A stretch of DNA of 17,568 bases from Bacteroidota bacterium (GTDB lineage Bacteria; Bacteroidota; Bacteroidia; Chitinophagales; Chitinophagaceae), in NCBI GenBank assembly GCA_023423835.1, contig JAFAEW010000073.1:1-17568 (forward strand). Reading direction: 5' to 3'. The position numbers and the translations under genes are program-made. This document shows positions 1 through 6,658 of this stretch, piece by piece; within the stretch, counting starts at the first letter, position 1; the number at the start of each line of letters is the position of its first letter. The notes beneath the pieces were generated by a model that did not search any database, was not told where the DNA came from, and saw only the letters and a list, made by a program, of their open reading frames with translations.

Positions 1-609
1 GAGATGCAGAGAACTCGCAGAGAAAGATAATTTGAAAAATCTTTGCGTTGACTTGGCGTTCTCCTTTTCTCTGCGTTTGGGTTTTTTTAGCGCAGAGAAA
101 AGAAGATGCAGAGAACTCACAGAGAAAGTTGATTTGAGAAAAATCTCTGCGTAAACTGGGCGTTCTTATGTTTCTCTGCGTTTGGTTTTTTAGCGCGGAG
201 AAAAGAAGATACAGAGTATTCGCAGAGAAAGATAATTCGAAAAATATGTGCGTTTGGGTTTTTTTAGCGCAGAGAACAAGAGATGCAGAGAACTCGCAGA
301 GAAAGATAATTTGAAAAATCTTTGCGTAAACTTCGCGTTCTCCAGTTCTCTGCGGTTGGGTTTTTTTCGGCGCAGAGAACAAGAGATGCAGAGAATTCTC
401 AGAGAAAGATAATTCGAAAAGTCTCTGCGTAAACTTTGCGTTCTCCATTTCTCTGCGTTTGGTTTTTTAGCGCAGAGAACAAGAGATGCAGGAGAATTCG
501 CAGAGAAAGATAATTTGAAAAATCTCTGCGTAAACTTCGCGTTCTCCTTTTCTCTGCGTTTGGTTTTTTTCGGCGCAAAGAACAAGAGAAGCAGAGAATT
601 CGCAGAGAT
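1..609. repeat. Tandem array of ~103-bp hairpin-rich repeat units
   Basis: Gene-free stretch built from repeated copies of one unit. Units begin with CGCAGAGA-like words at about 91, 194, 268, 371, 471 and 574, giving spacings of 103, 74, 103, 100 and 103 bp; the sequence before 91 is another copy entered part-way, and the last copy stops at about 609. Within each unit the words CGCAGAGAA and TTCTCTGCG alternate, so neighbouring words are reverse complements and can pair into hairpins, for example TTCTCTGCG with GCGCAGAGAA around a T-rich loop. The 74-bp unit lacks about 29 bp lying between two TCTGCGT words, which suggests deletion between short direct repeats. The whole unit repeats, including what would be the spacer, so it is not CRISPR. 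The array begins outside the window. Function unknown. Confidence 0.9.
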
Positions 610-626
610 TAATTTCCTTAAGCTAA

Positions 627-1811
627 TTAAATATTTTCAATAACCATCGCGCTGGCGCCGCCGCCTCCGTTGCAAATTCCGGCTCCGCCATATTTTCCGT
701 TATGTTGTTTTAATATATTGATGAGGGTAACAATGATCCGGGCGCCACTGCATCCAAGCGGATGTCCCAGTGAAACGGCTCCGCCATTTACATTCACTTT
801 TTGGGGATCGAGCTGCATCTTTTGTGTGTTCACAATTCCAACCACTGAAAAAGCCTCATTCAGTTCAACATAATCCAAGTCAGTCATTTCCAATCCTGCT
901 TTTTTTACGGCCTTCGGAAGGGCAAGAGAAGGAGAGGTGGTAAACCATTCAGGCGCCTGTTCGGCATCCGCATAGCTTCTGATGATCGCGATTGGCTTTA
1001 CCCCGAGTTCTTTTGCTTTTTCTTCACTCATCAACACCAATGCCGCTGCACCGTCATTCATTGTGCTCGCATTGGCAGCCGTAACAGTTCCTTCCTTTGT
1101 GAATGCAGGTCTCAAGGATGCAATCTTATCAAACTTCACATTAAATGGTTCTTCGTCCTTTGAAACGGTGATCGGATCGCCTTTTCGCTGAGGAATTTCC
1201 ACCGGAATCACCTCGTCGGCAAAGCTTCCGTTTTCCCAGGCCTTCTGGCTTCTCTTATAGCTTTCAATTGCAAATTCATCCTGATCCTGCCGGCTGATAT
1301 TGCATTCGGTTGCGCAAAGATCAGCGGCATTTCCCATTGCATAATTTTTATAGGCATCGGTCAGACCGTCTTTGGCCAATCCGTCTATCATGCTCACATT
1401 CCCGTATTTATTGCCCCATCTGAGGTTTTCGGCATAATAGGGAACATTGCTCATGCTTTCCATTCCACCCGCAACCACCACGTCTGCATCTCCAAGCCGG
1501 ATGCTTTGCGCAGCCTGTGAGATTGCCTTCATTCCACTGGCGCAAACCTTATTCACGGTTGTACAAATCACGGTATCGGGAAGACCCGCCTGAAGCGCTG
1601 CCTGACGCGCAGGAGCTTGTCCGAGATTTGCCTGCAAAACATTTCCCATGATCACTTCCTGCACCTGAGCAGGTTCAATTCCCGCTTTTTCGATCGCTGC
1701 TTTTATAGCGGCTGCGCCCAACTGCGTTGCCGATTTTTCCTTTAAGCTGCCACCGAAACTACCGATGGGCGTGCGAACCGCTGATACTATATACACCGTC
1801 TTGTTGTTCAT
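627..1811 (-). CDS. Acetyl-CoA C-acetyltransferase (thiolase)
   Basis: Cytoplasmic thiolase, 394 aa, the usual length for the family. It would condense two acetyl-CoA into acetoacetyl-CoA or run the reverse thiolytic reaction, in ketone-body, branched-chain or fatty-acid metabolism. Visible motifs: the nucleophilic cysteine C90 in NKVCASGMKA, the NEAF motif at 318-321, the histidine H350 in GGAVSLGHPLG, and the acid/base cysteine C380 in GICNGGGGASAMV. All catalytic residues are present. The ATG start at 1809-1811 gives the standard N-terminus (VYIVSAVRTPIGSFGG). The gene ends only 17 bp from the tandem repeat array. A TATCTTTG box lies about 28 bp upstream of the start. Biosynthetic (phaA/atoB-like) versus degradative role cannot be told from sequence alone. 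Confidence 0.93.
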   Translation of the reverse strand: MNNKTVYIVSAVRTPIGSFGGSLKEKSATQLGAAAIKAAIEKAGIEPAQVQEVIMGNVLQANLGQAPARQAALQAGLPDTVICTTVNKVCASGMKAISQAAQSIRLGDADVVVAGGMESMSNVPYYAENLRWGNKYGNVSMIDGLAKDGLTDAYKNYAMGNAADLCATECNISRQDQDEFAIESYKRSQKAWENGSFADEVIPVEIPQRKGDPITVSKDEEPFNVKFDKIASLRPAFTKEGTVTAANASTMNDGAAALVLMSEEKAKELGVKPIAIIRSYADAEQAPEWFTTSPSLALPKAVKKAGLEMTDLDYVELNEAFSVVGIVNTQKMQLDPQKVNVNGGAVSLGHPLGCSGARIIVTLINILKQHNGKYGGAGICNGGGGASAMVIENI

Positions 1812-1839
1812 AAAATCAATTGCTTTGAATTAAAGATTG

Positions 1840-1847
1840 CAAAGATA
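1840..1847 (-). promoter_or_regulatory. Probable -7 promoter element of the thiolase gene
   Basis: On the minus strand this reads TATCTTTG, a match to the Bacteroidota -7 consensus TAnnTTTG, 28 bp before the thiolase ATG. A GTTG at 1870-1873 (minus strand) is a weak partner for the -33 TTTG at 22 bp spacing. It suggests the thiolase has its own promoter rather than only reading through from the small gene upstream. Confidence 0.5.
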
Positions 1848-1887
1848 ACAATTGTTAGTTTTAAATGAACAACAATCCTCCGGCTGC

Positions 1888-2103
1888 TCAGGCATCGGTC
1901 TTCTTTGCCGTTGCCAATATTACAATGCCCGCAACAACAGCGATTCCCCCTGCCCAGGAAGGCCATCCGATGGACTTGTTTTCTTTTTTATTAATTTCAA
2001 CCGGCCCGATATCGGCAACTTTCTTCTCGGTCGTAAAATTGATGTTTGTAAATACCAGCATCAATATGCCGGCAACGATAAGAATGATTCCAAGAATACG
2101 CAT
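1888..2103 (-). CDS. Small conserved two-helix membrane protein
   Basis: 71-aa protein beginning MRILGIILIVAGILMLVF. It has two hydrophobic segments, about residues 3-19 and 50-65, separated by a charged stretch containing EKKVADIGPVEINKKENKS. This pattern (short helix, a DIGP-E-INKKE linker, a W-P tryptophan motif, second helix) resembles small unnamed membrane proteins that I associate with Bacteroidota; no function is known to me. The frame is open further upstream to 2367, but the extra residues run antisense through the Nudix gene, and the ATG at 2101-2103 gives a clean N-terminal helix, so I chose that start. It lies 76 bp upstream of the thiolase on the same strand and is divergent from the Nudix gene. 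Confidence 0.75.
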   Translation of the reverse strand: MRILGIILIVAGILMLVFTNINFTTEKKVADIGPVEINKKENKSIGWPSWAGGIAVVAGIVILATAKKTDA

Positions 2104-2166
2104 AATTAAAATTTTAATAAAAGAATTGGAAAAAGCGGGCCAAAATTCAGAAAACAGGTAATAAGT

Positions 2167-2643
2167 ATGACTAAAAGATTTAATATCAGGGTCTACGGAC
2201 TTTTGATTGATGAGAATGATCGGATATTGGTAAGTGATGAATGTATCAGGGGAAATTTTTACACAAAATTTCCGGGCGGCGGAATGGAACAGGGAGAAGG
2301 AACGATTGAATGCATTGTGAGGGAATTCAGGGAAGAAACCGGACTTAAGATTACCGTCGATTCTCATTTTTATACGACTGATTTCTTTCAGATCTCATTT
2401 TTCAACCGGGAGGAGCAAATTATTTCCATTTATTATAAGGTGTCAGCGGTGGAATTGAACAACCTTCCGGTTAAAACCCGTCAATTCGATTTCGATCTGC
2501 CGCAGCTGGAAGATCAGAATGATCAGAAAGAGGCAATGCGATGGATTAGGATCGATGAACTTTCGGAGCAGGATGTAAGTCTGCCGATTGATAAGATTGT
2601 TGTGAAAATGTTGCTGAATGAATATCAGGAGAGTAGGAAATAG
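2167..2643 (+). CDS. Nudix hydrolase
   Basis: 158-aa cytoplasmic hydrolase that would cleave a nucleoside diphosphate linked to another group, using a divalent metal. The Nudix box GX5EX7REUXEEXGU is complete at residues 38-60: G38, E44, REF at 52-54, EE at 56-57, GL at 59-60. The N-terminal strand (RVYGLLIDENDRILVSDE) and the C-terminal WIRIDEL segment fit the fold. The substrate cannot be deduced: the protein lacks the extra motifs of MutT, ADP-ribose or NADH pyrophosphatases that I would recognise. The start ATG at 2167 is 63 bp from the divergent small membrane gene. Its last 19 bp overlap the 3' end of the convergent gene at 2625-2909. Confidence 0.88.
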   Translation: MTKRFNIRVYGLLIDENDRILVSDECIRGNFYTKFPGGGMEQGEGTIECIVREFREETGLKITVDSHFYTTDFFQISFFNREEQIISIYYKVSAVELNNLPVKTRQFDFDLPQLEDQNDQKEAMRWIRIDELSEQDVSLPIDKIVVKMLLNEYQESRK

Positions 2644-2909
2644 AAGATCTGGAATATAAAGATCAGGAAATTTGCAGTGCGCAGCCATTGCGGTCCCAAG
2701 GCAATTCGCCGGTTAAATAAAAGGGCGCCTTCCCATACGTTTACGATCAGATTTAAAACGAAGGAGAGGAAAAATCCGAGAATGATTACAATGGTTTGCA
2801 AGGCTGCACCGGGAATGAAATTTCCTGCATGTCGTACGATGATACAGAGGAAGAAGAAGAAATTGCAGATCAGCGCAACTTTTTGCAGAAAAAGCAATGT
2901 TCGCAGCAT
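2625..2909 (-). CDS. Small three-helix membrane protein
   Basis: 94-aa hydrophobic protein with three likely membrane segments at about residues 5-25, 35-58 and 78-93, and a short conserved-looking linker (VWEGALLFNRR) after the second. The codon pattern and membrane topology are convincing, and the plus-strand frame across the same bases gives a much less protein-like product. I do not recognise a named family; similar short membrane proteins are frequent in Chitinophagaceae. The 3' end overlaps the end of the Nudix gene by 19 bp in convergent orientation. No function is proposed. Confidence 0.68.
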   Translation of the reverse strand: MLRTLLFLQKVALICNFFFFLCIIVRHAGNFIPGAALQTIVIILGFFLSFVLNLIVNVWEGALLFNRRIALGPQWLRTANFLIFIFQIFYFLLS

Positions 2910-2964
2910 GGTTTTTTAAGTGAAAATAAGAATTTCTGTTTTTTGAATTACAATTTGATGAATT

Positions 2965-3972
2965 ATGAATAGAAAATTGAAAGATATCCCCGTCAGTATT
3001 TTAGACCTTGCTCCGATTGTTGAAGGAGGCACTGCCGGTGAATCCATCCGCAACAGTGTGCAACTTGCGCAGGCGGCAGAAAATGCGGGGTTCACCAGAC
3101 ATTGGTTTGCTGAACACCATAATTTTCCAAACATCGCCAGTAGCGCAACCGCGGTGGTGATTGGATATGTAGCCAATAACACTTCGAAAATAAGGGTGGG
3201 AGCCGGTGGGATTATGTTGCCCAATCATGCCCCGCTGATAGTGGCCGAACAATTCGGAACGCTCGATGCCTTATTTCCCGGCCGAATTGATCTTGGACTG
3301 GGACGTGCACCCGGAACCGATCAGTTGACTTCCCATGCGCTGAGAAGGAATCTGAAAGGATCGGTTGATGATTTTCCGAATGATGTGGTGGAATTGCTCG
3401 AATATTTTCATCCCACTACTCCTGATCCGAAAGTGAGGGCGATTCCCGGTGAAGGAGCGGATGTTCCGGTTTGGCTGCTTGGATCCAGTACTTTCGGAGC
3501 ACAACTTGCAGCTTATCTCGGACTTCCGTATTCATTCGCGAGTCATTTTGCCCCTACGCTTTTGATGGAAGCCCTGCAGATCTACCGCGATAATTTCAGG
3601 CCCTCCGCTTTCAATGCCCGGCCGTACGCTATGGCAGCGGTAAACGTGATTGCCGCCGATACAGATGAAGAAGCAGAATTTTTGGCGTCTTCTTTTTATA
3701 GAATGGCATTGGGAATCATCAGAAATGACAGAAAAGCATTACAACCGCCGGTAAAGGATATGGATAATTATTGGAATGAAAATGAAAAAGCAGCTTTTAG
3801 GCATATGATGAAGTATTCCTTTATCGGAAGTCCGGAAACGGTGCGATCAGAGCTGGAAGCATTTATGGAAAAAACGCAGGTTGACGAAATTATGGTGGCT
3901 TCCTACATCTACGAATTGGAGAAAAAGATAAAAAGCTATGAGCTGATAGCGCCATTCTTTAAGAAGTTTTGA
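2965..3972 (+). CDS. Luciferase-like (LLM class) flavin-dependent oxidoreductase
   Basis: 335-aa cytoplasmic enzyme of the bacterial luciferase-like TIM-barrel superfamily, in the group with YhbW/MsnO8-type proteins. Visible signatures: SILDLAPIVEGGTAGESI near the N-terminus, RHWFAEHHN at 45-53, GGIMLPNHAPLIVAEQF at 81-97 and DLGLGRAPGTD at 109-119. Such enzymes use reduced FMN (or F420 in other phyla) to monooxygenate or reduce organic substrates; the substrate here is unknown. The length matches the family and no key segment is missing. The hemerythrin-domain gene follows 24 bp downstream on the same strand and probably shares its transcript, although a promoter box also lies between them. 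Confidence 0.9.
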   Translation: MNRKLKDIPVSILDLAPIVEGGTAGESIRNSVQLAQAAENAGFTRHWFAEHHNFPNIASSATAVVIGYVANNTSKIRVGAGGIMLPNHAPLIVAEQFGTLDALFPGRIDLGLGRAPGTDQLTSHALRRNLKGSVDDFPNDVVELLEYFHPTTPDPKVRAIPGEGADVPVWLLGSSTFGAQLAAYLGLPYSFASHFAPTLLMEALQIYRDNFRPSAFNARPYAMAAVNVIAADTDEEAEFLASSFYRMALGIIRNDRKALQPPVKDMDNYWNENEKAAFRHMMKYSFIGSPETVRSELEAFMEKTQVDEIMVASYIYELEKKIKSYELIAPFFKKF

Positions 3973-3980
3973 TGAAACGT

Positions 3981-3988
3981 TATCTTTG
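3981..3988 (+). promoter_or_regulatory. Probable -7 element for the hemerythrin-domain gene
   Basis: TATCTTTG matches the Bacteroidota -7 consensus TAnnTTTG and lies only 8 bp before the ATG at 3997. The best -33 partner is TTTA at 3958-3961 (19-bp spacing), one base off consensus. If used, the transcript would have almost no 5' leader. Confidence 0.45.
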
Positions 3989-3996
3989 AGTGCTCC

Positions 3997-4503
3997 ATGA
4001 ACAGTGAACTCTATCATTTCTTTACCCGTGATCACCGGAGAATTGAGGATCTGCTTGAGAAAGCAACTAAAAATCCGGATCAAATTGCGATGGATTGTTA
4101 CAATTCCTTTCGCATCGGGTTGTTGACCCATATCAAGATGGAGGAAAAGATTTTATTTCCCGCCGCCCAAAAGGCCAATGGAGGCGAGCCGCTTCCCATT
4201 ACTTCGCAGCTTCGCCTCGATCACGGCGCCATAACCGCCTTGCTCACGCTGCCGCCCGACCGTTCTGTAATAAAAGTGCTCTGGCATATCCTTGAGGTGC
4301 ATGATCAGAGAGAAGAAGCTCCCGGTGGCATGTACGATCTTTGTGAAGCGCTCACCCGCGATCAAACCCAAAAGCTATTAGAAGCCCTAAGTGGTATTAC
4401 GGAAGTTCCGGTGCATCCGCCCAATCCGTCCCCCCTTGTCCTGGGTGCCGCGAAGCGGGCAGTCGCAAGAGCCGGATTCGATTTTGAGGAGATAGCGGGG
4501 TAG
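3997..4503 (+). CDS. Hemerythrin HHE domain-containing protein
   Basis: 168-aa protein with a four-helix HHE cation-binding domain, which binds a di-iron centre and often senses or carries O2, NO or iron. Candidate metal ligands: H13 (RDHRR), H45 and E49 (HIKMEEKILFP), H76 (RLDHGAI), H102 and E106 (VHDQREE). These cover the expected histidine and carboxylate set. The C-terminal ~45 residues (from about 125) are a proline-containing tail outside the domain, PVHPPNPSPLV followed by a short helix. No signal peptide or membrane segment is seen. It follows the flavin oxidoreductase gene by 24 bp. Whether it stores oxygen, protects against NO or acts with the flavoenzyme cannot be told. Confidence 0.87.
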   Translation: MNSELYHFFTRDHRRIEDLLEKATKNPDQIAMDCYNSFRIGLLTHIKMEEKILFPAAQKANGGEPLPITSQLRLDHGAITALLTLPPDRSVIKVLWHILEVHDQREEAPGGMYDLCEALTRDQTQKLLEALSGITEVPVHPPNPSPLVLGAAKRAVARAGFDFEEIAG

Positions 4504-4576
4504 GGGAGAGCGCTAACTATTGCGGCAGATGATAAGGGAAGTCGATTGGGGGGAGCTGAATTACACCCCCGCTCGT

Positions 4577-4608
4577 CCTAGCCTCCATACTGCGTCCCCG
4601 AGGTTAGG
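4577..4608. repeat. Inverted repeat, 9-bp stem
   Basis: CCTAGCCTC (4577-4585) pairs with GAGGTTAGG (4600-4608) with one G-T wobble, enclosing 14 nt. It directly abuts the next hairpin, so the two would stack in RNA. The right arm is also the start of the dispersed repeat shared with 7338-7391. Confidence 0.6.
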
Positions 4609-4628
4609 CGTAGTCTCCCGACTACGTC
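4607..4628. repeat. Short hairpin with TCTCCCGA core
   Basis: CGTAGTC-TCCC-GACTACG at 4609-4626 is a perfect 7-bp stem with a 4-nt loop, extendable by G-T and G-C pairs to 4607-4628. The core TCTCCCGA resembles that of the neighbouring hairpins, but the outer stem sequence is different and still fully paired. Confidence 0.75.
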
Positions 4629-4637
4629 CATGCGACA

Positions 4638-4655
4638 GCGAATCTCCTGATTCGC
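4638..4655. repeat. Short hairpin with TCTCCTGA core, copy 1
   Basis: GCGAATC-TCCT-GATTCGC is a perfect 7-bp stem with a 4-nt loop. The same 18 bp recur at 4672-4689 and 7373-7390. Confidence 0.85.
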
Positions 4656-4671
4656 ATATTTTAGAACTTCG

Positions 4672-4689
4672 GCGAATCTCCTGATTCGC
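4672..4689. repeat. Short hairpin with TCTCCTGA core, copy 2
   Basis: Identical 18-bp GCGAATC-TCCT-GATTCGC hairpin, 34 bp after copy 1. The flanks differ from copy 1, so the hairpin itself is the repeated unit here. Confidence 0.85.
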
Positions 4690-4867
4690 ATTCTGCACAC
4701 CGCCAGGACAAAATGTTTTGAAGAATTCACTCAAACTATTTTTTGAAAGCCGTTTATCTCAAATGATCGGGTTTTAGTTTTGGGTGGAGCCCGTTTACGG
4801 TTGACGACATAATTTCCAGGCGGAATTAATTGAGAAGTTTTAAATTACGGTGGAAAGCGTCCCCAGG

Positions 4868-5479
4868 ATGAAGCATAACAATTTTACGTTTTCCGACCGG
4901 CATCTGAATGAGGAGATCAACGCTCAATCGCGTCATAAAAAACTTACTAATGGCGAAGTGTTGATTTTTCCCGGCGATGTGCTGGTCTTTGTGCCCATTG
5001 TTTTAAGCGGTGCATTGCGGATTGTACGGGAAGATGAGGAAGGTCGTGAAGTATTCCTCTATCATTTATATCCGTCTGAAACCTGTGCTATGGCCATTAA
5101 TTGCTGCCGGACTGAAACCATAAGTATGGTAAAGGCAATAGCAGAAGAAGCGGCAGAAGTGTTGTTGGTACCAAACCGATTAATTGACCACTTATTTAAA
5201 TACCCCGAATGGCGGGATTTTATCAATCGCACATACAGTACCCGTTTTGCAGAACTTATTGAAGTGATAGACCTCATCGCTTTCAACAATCTCGATAAAA
5301 AAATATTGAATTATTTGCAAAAGAAAAAGGCGGCTTTAAAGACCTCCGTCCTCTCAATTACACATCAGCAAATTGCTACCGAACTCAATACGCACAGGGA
5401 AGCCGTAAGCCGCCTGCTGCGGACCATGGAACATAAAGGATTGGTAAAACTGGGTAGGAATACAATCGAACTGTTGTGA
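4868..5479 (+). CDS. Crp/Fnr family transcriptional regulator
   Basis: 203-aa DNA-binding regulator: an N-terminal cyclic-nucleotide-binding-like beta-roll (about 1-115), a dimerisation helix (about 117-145) and a C-terminal winged helix-turn-helix (about 160-200) with SITHQQIATELNTHREAVSR. The beta-roll has cysteines C73, C79 and C80 in ETCAMAINCC; these do not match the N-terminal Fe-S cysteines of Fnr, so oxygen sensing through a cluster is unlikely, but thiol-based sensing is possible. The frame is open from a GTG at 4850; I chose the ATG at 4868 because it gives the normal N-terminus. The genes that follow on the same strand (DUF302, OsmC, DUF6132-like, rhodanese) are plausible targets. 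The effector is not known. Confidence 0.9.
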   Translation: MKHNNFTFSDRHLNEEINAQSRHKKLTNGEVLIFPGDVLVFVPIVLSGALRIVREDEEGREVFLYHLYPSETCAMAINCCRTETISMVKAIAEEAAEVLLVPNRLIDHLFKYPEWRDFINRTYSTRFAELIEVIDLIAFNNLDKKILNYLQKKKAALKTSVLSITHQQIATELNTHREAVSRLLRTMEHKGLVKLGRNTIELL

Positions 5480-5548
5480 TTAACGGGAATATTTCTCTAT
5501 TGGCAATTCTTTGATCAAATACTAAACCGACGCACATTTAAATCGCCA

Positions 5549-5583
5549 CGGTTTTACTTCATGAATTTATTGCAGGTAAACCG
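5549..5583. promoter_or_regulatory. Imperfect inverted repeat upstream of the DUF302 gene
   Basis: CGGTTTTAC (5549-5557) and GTAAACCG (5576-5583) are inverted, differing by one extra T in the left arm, with an 18-nt interval. It lies in the 207-bp gap after the Crp/Fnr gene. It may be an operator or a weak transcript-end hairpin; no T-run follows. Assignment is tentative. Confidence 0.3.
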
Positions 5584-5686
5584 CTTCATTATGCCATTTT
5601 CCTTGTGTAACAAATGTACCCGACCCCGCATTTTTATTTCAGCAATTTTGTAAATAATTATTCAATCAACGCTAAAATTCAAACTC

Positions 5687-6073
5687 ATGAACTATTATTT
5701 CTCGAAGACCGTGGAGGGCGACTTTGATACCGCTATCGATAAAGTGACAGAAGAACTGAAAAAGGAGGGCTTTGGAATACTCACTCAGACAGATGTGCAG
5801 GAAACCTTGAAAAAAAAGATAGAGGTTGATATCAGAAAATATAAGATCCTCGGTGCATGTAATCCGCACCTTGCCTACGAAGCCCTGAAAACAGAAGATA
5901 AGATTGGAACGATGCTTCCCTGCAATGTCATTGTACAGCAACGGGAAGACGGTAAAGTTGAAGTGGCGGCGGTGGATCCTGTGGCTTCAATGATGGCGAT
6001 AAAAAATGAATTGCTTGAAGGCATTGCCACACAGGTAAGGGAAAAGCTAAGCCGTGTGATTCGTAATCTATAA
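5687..6073 (+). CDS. DUF302 domain-containing protein
   Basis: 128-aa cytoplasmic protein of the DUF302 family, with the typical opening YYFSKTVEGDFDTAIDKVTEEL and the conserved segments YKILGACNPHLAYEAL (52-67) and MLPCNVIVQ (76-84). DUF302 proteins have no settled biochemical role; in Bacteroidota and Proteobacteria they often sit with rhodanese and other sulfur-handling genes (family knowledge). The two cysteines C58 and C79 lie in the two conserved segments. No signal peptide is present. It is the first effector gene after the Crp/Fnr regulator (207-bp gap) and precedes the OsmC gene by 110 bp. Confidence 0.88.
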   Translation: MNYYFSKTVEGDFDTAIDKVTEELKKEGFGILTQTDVQETLKKKIEVDIRKYKILGACNPHLAYEALKTEDKIGTMLPCNVIVQQREDGKVEVAAVDPVASMMAIKNELLEGIATQVREKLSRVIRNL

Positions 6074-6183
6074 AAACCCGAGGAATCATTCAACGAAAAG
6101 GAGTATGCGAAACCGTACAAATTGCAGTTAAGCGGTTGCTTGGAGCCGGAAGAAAAAATTATAAAAAAGAAAACTAAATTATT

Positions 6184-6648
6184 ATGGTACACGAAATAGA
6201 TGTTCAGTGGATGGGCAAAATGCAATTCAATGCATTGGTTAACGGCCATACCATCATCATGGATGGTCCCGAAAAAGTGGGTGGCGAAGATAATGGTCCT
6301 ATTCCAAAACCGTTTGTCCTTACGGCTTTGGCGGGATGCACCGGTATGGACGTTGCAGCCATTTTAAGAAAGGCTGATAAAAGTCCGGATGAATTTGCCA
6401 TAAAAGTAATTGGCGAACTCAGCAAGAGAGCGCCTATAGAATATGTTGCCACGCACCTTATTTACGATTTCAAGGGCAGCGATGATAATAAGGAAGCAGC
6501 CTTAAATGCCGTAACTGATTCGCAGGAAAAATATTGCGGTGTAAGCAGTATGTTGAAGAAAGCGCTGCCGGTAACCTGGGAAATAAATTATAACGGTGTA
6601 GGAATCTTTAATAATAAAATTTCAATTGCTAAGGCTTCTGTATCTTAA
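6184..6648 (+). CDS. OsmC/Ohr family protein
   Basis: 154-aa cytoplasmic protein of the OsmC/Ohr fold, whose members reduce organic hydroperoxides or act on reactive sulfur species through two cysteines. Both are present: C52 in LTALAGCTGMDVAAILRK and C118 in DSQEKYCGVSSML. The length and the KPFVLTALAGCTG signature fit the OsmC-like (YhfA-type) branch better than Ohr proper. The ATG at 6184 gives the normal start (MVHEIDVQW). The next gene starts only 10 bp downstream, so the OsmC, DUF6132-like and rhodanese genes very probably form one transcript. Specific substrate unknown. Confidence 0.9.
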   Translation: MVHEIDVQWMGKMQFNALVNGHTIIMDGPEKVGGEDNGPIPKPFVLTALAGCTGMDVAAILRKADKSPDEFAIKVIGELSKRAPIEYVATHLIYDFKGSDDNKEAALNAVTDSQEKYCGVSSMLKKALPVTWEINYNGVGIFNNKISIAKASVS

Positions 6649-6658
6649 CCGGTCAACT

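Larger units (their letters stand above)
4600..4656 (+). repeat. Dispersed ~55-bp repeat, copy A
   Basis: This stretch aligns with 7338-7391: both run GAG..TAGGC, then TAG-CTC, GACTACGTC, a variable ~8 bp, and end in the identical AGCGAATCTCCTGATTCGCA. Copy A keeps a perfect first hairpin, whereas copy B has lost pairing in that hairpin by a deletion and substitutions. Confidence 0.75.
4504..4867. other. Gene-free region with short hairpin repeats
   Basis: No credible reading frame with protein-like composition was found. The left half holds a run of four short inverted repeats listed separately (4577-4608, 4607-4628, 4638-4655, 4672-4689). The right half is AT-richer and ends at the Crp/Fnr gene; it contains an imperfect dyad AATTTCC/GGAATT near 4810-4828 that may be a regulator site, but I could not identify a convincing promoter there. 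Confidence 0.6.

Noticed and set aside
190..585. 131-residue minus-strand reading frame through the tandem array
   Set aside because: It simply translates the DNA repeat, with recurring NAKFTQRFFKLSFS-like blocks; the unit lengths vary (74, 100, 103) and the composition is not that of a real protein.
1..609. CRISPR array
   Set aside because: The whole ~103-bp unit repeats; there are no unique spacers of constant length and no cas genes nearby.
1865..2161. Plus-strand frames opposite the small membrane protein
   Set aside because: Shadow of the minus-strand gene at 1888-2103, which has a clear two-helix pattern and a good start.
2916..3252. Minus-strand frames inside the flavin oxidoreductase gene
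   Set aside because: Antisense shadows of a well-conserved plus-strand coding sequence.
4504..4867. A small gene in the long gap before the Crp/Fnr gene
   Set aside because: All frames are broken or read through the hairpin repeats; nothing protein-like was found.
5510..5519. TTTGATCAAA palindrome as an Fnr box
   Set aside because: An Fnr box needs TTGAT-N4-ATCAA; here the half-sites are fused without spacer, so the match is by chance or to another protein.
6626..6658. TTG start for the DUF6132-like protein overlapping the OsmC gene
   Set aside because: It would add 11 residues before the natural start; the ATG at 6659 fits the family and the 10-bp spacing.
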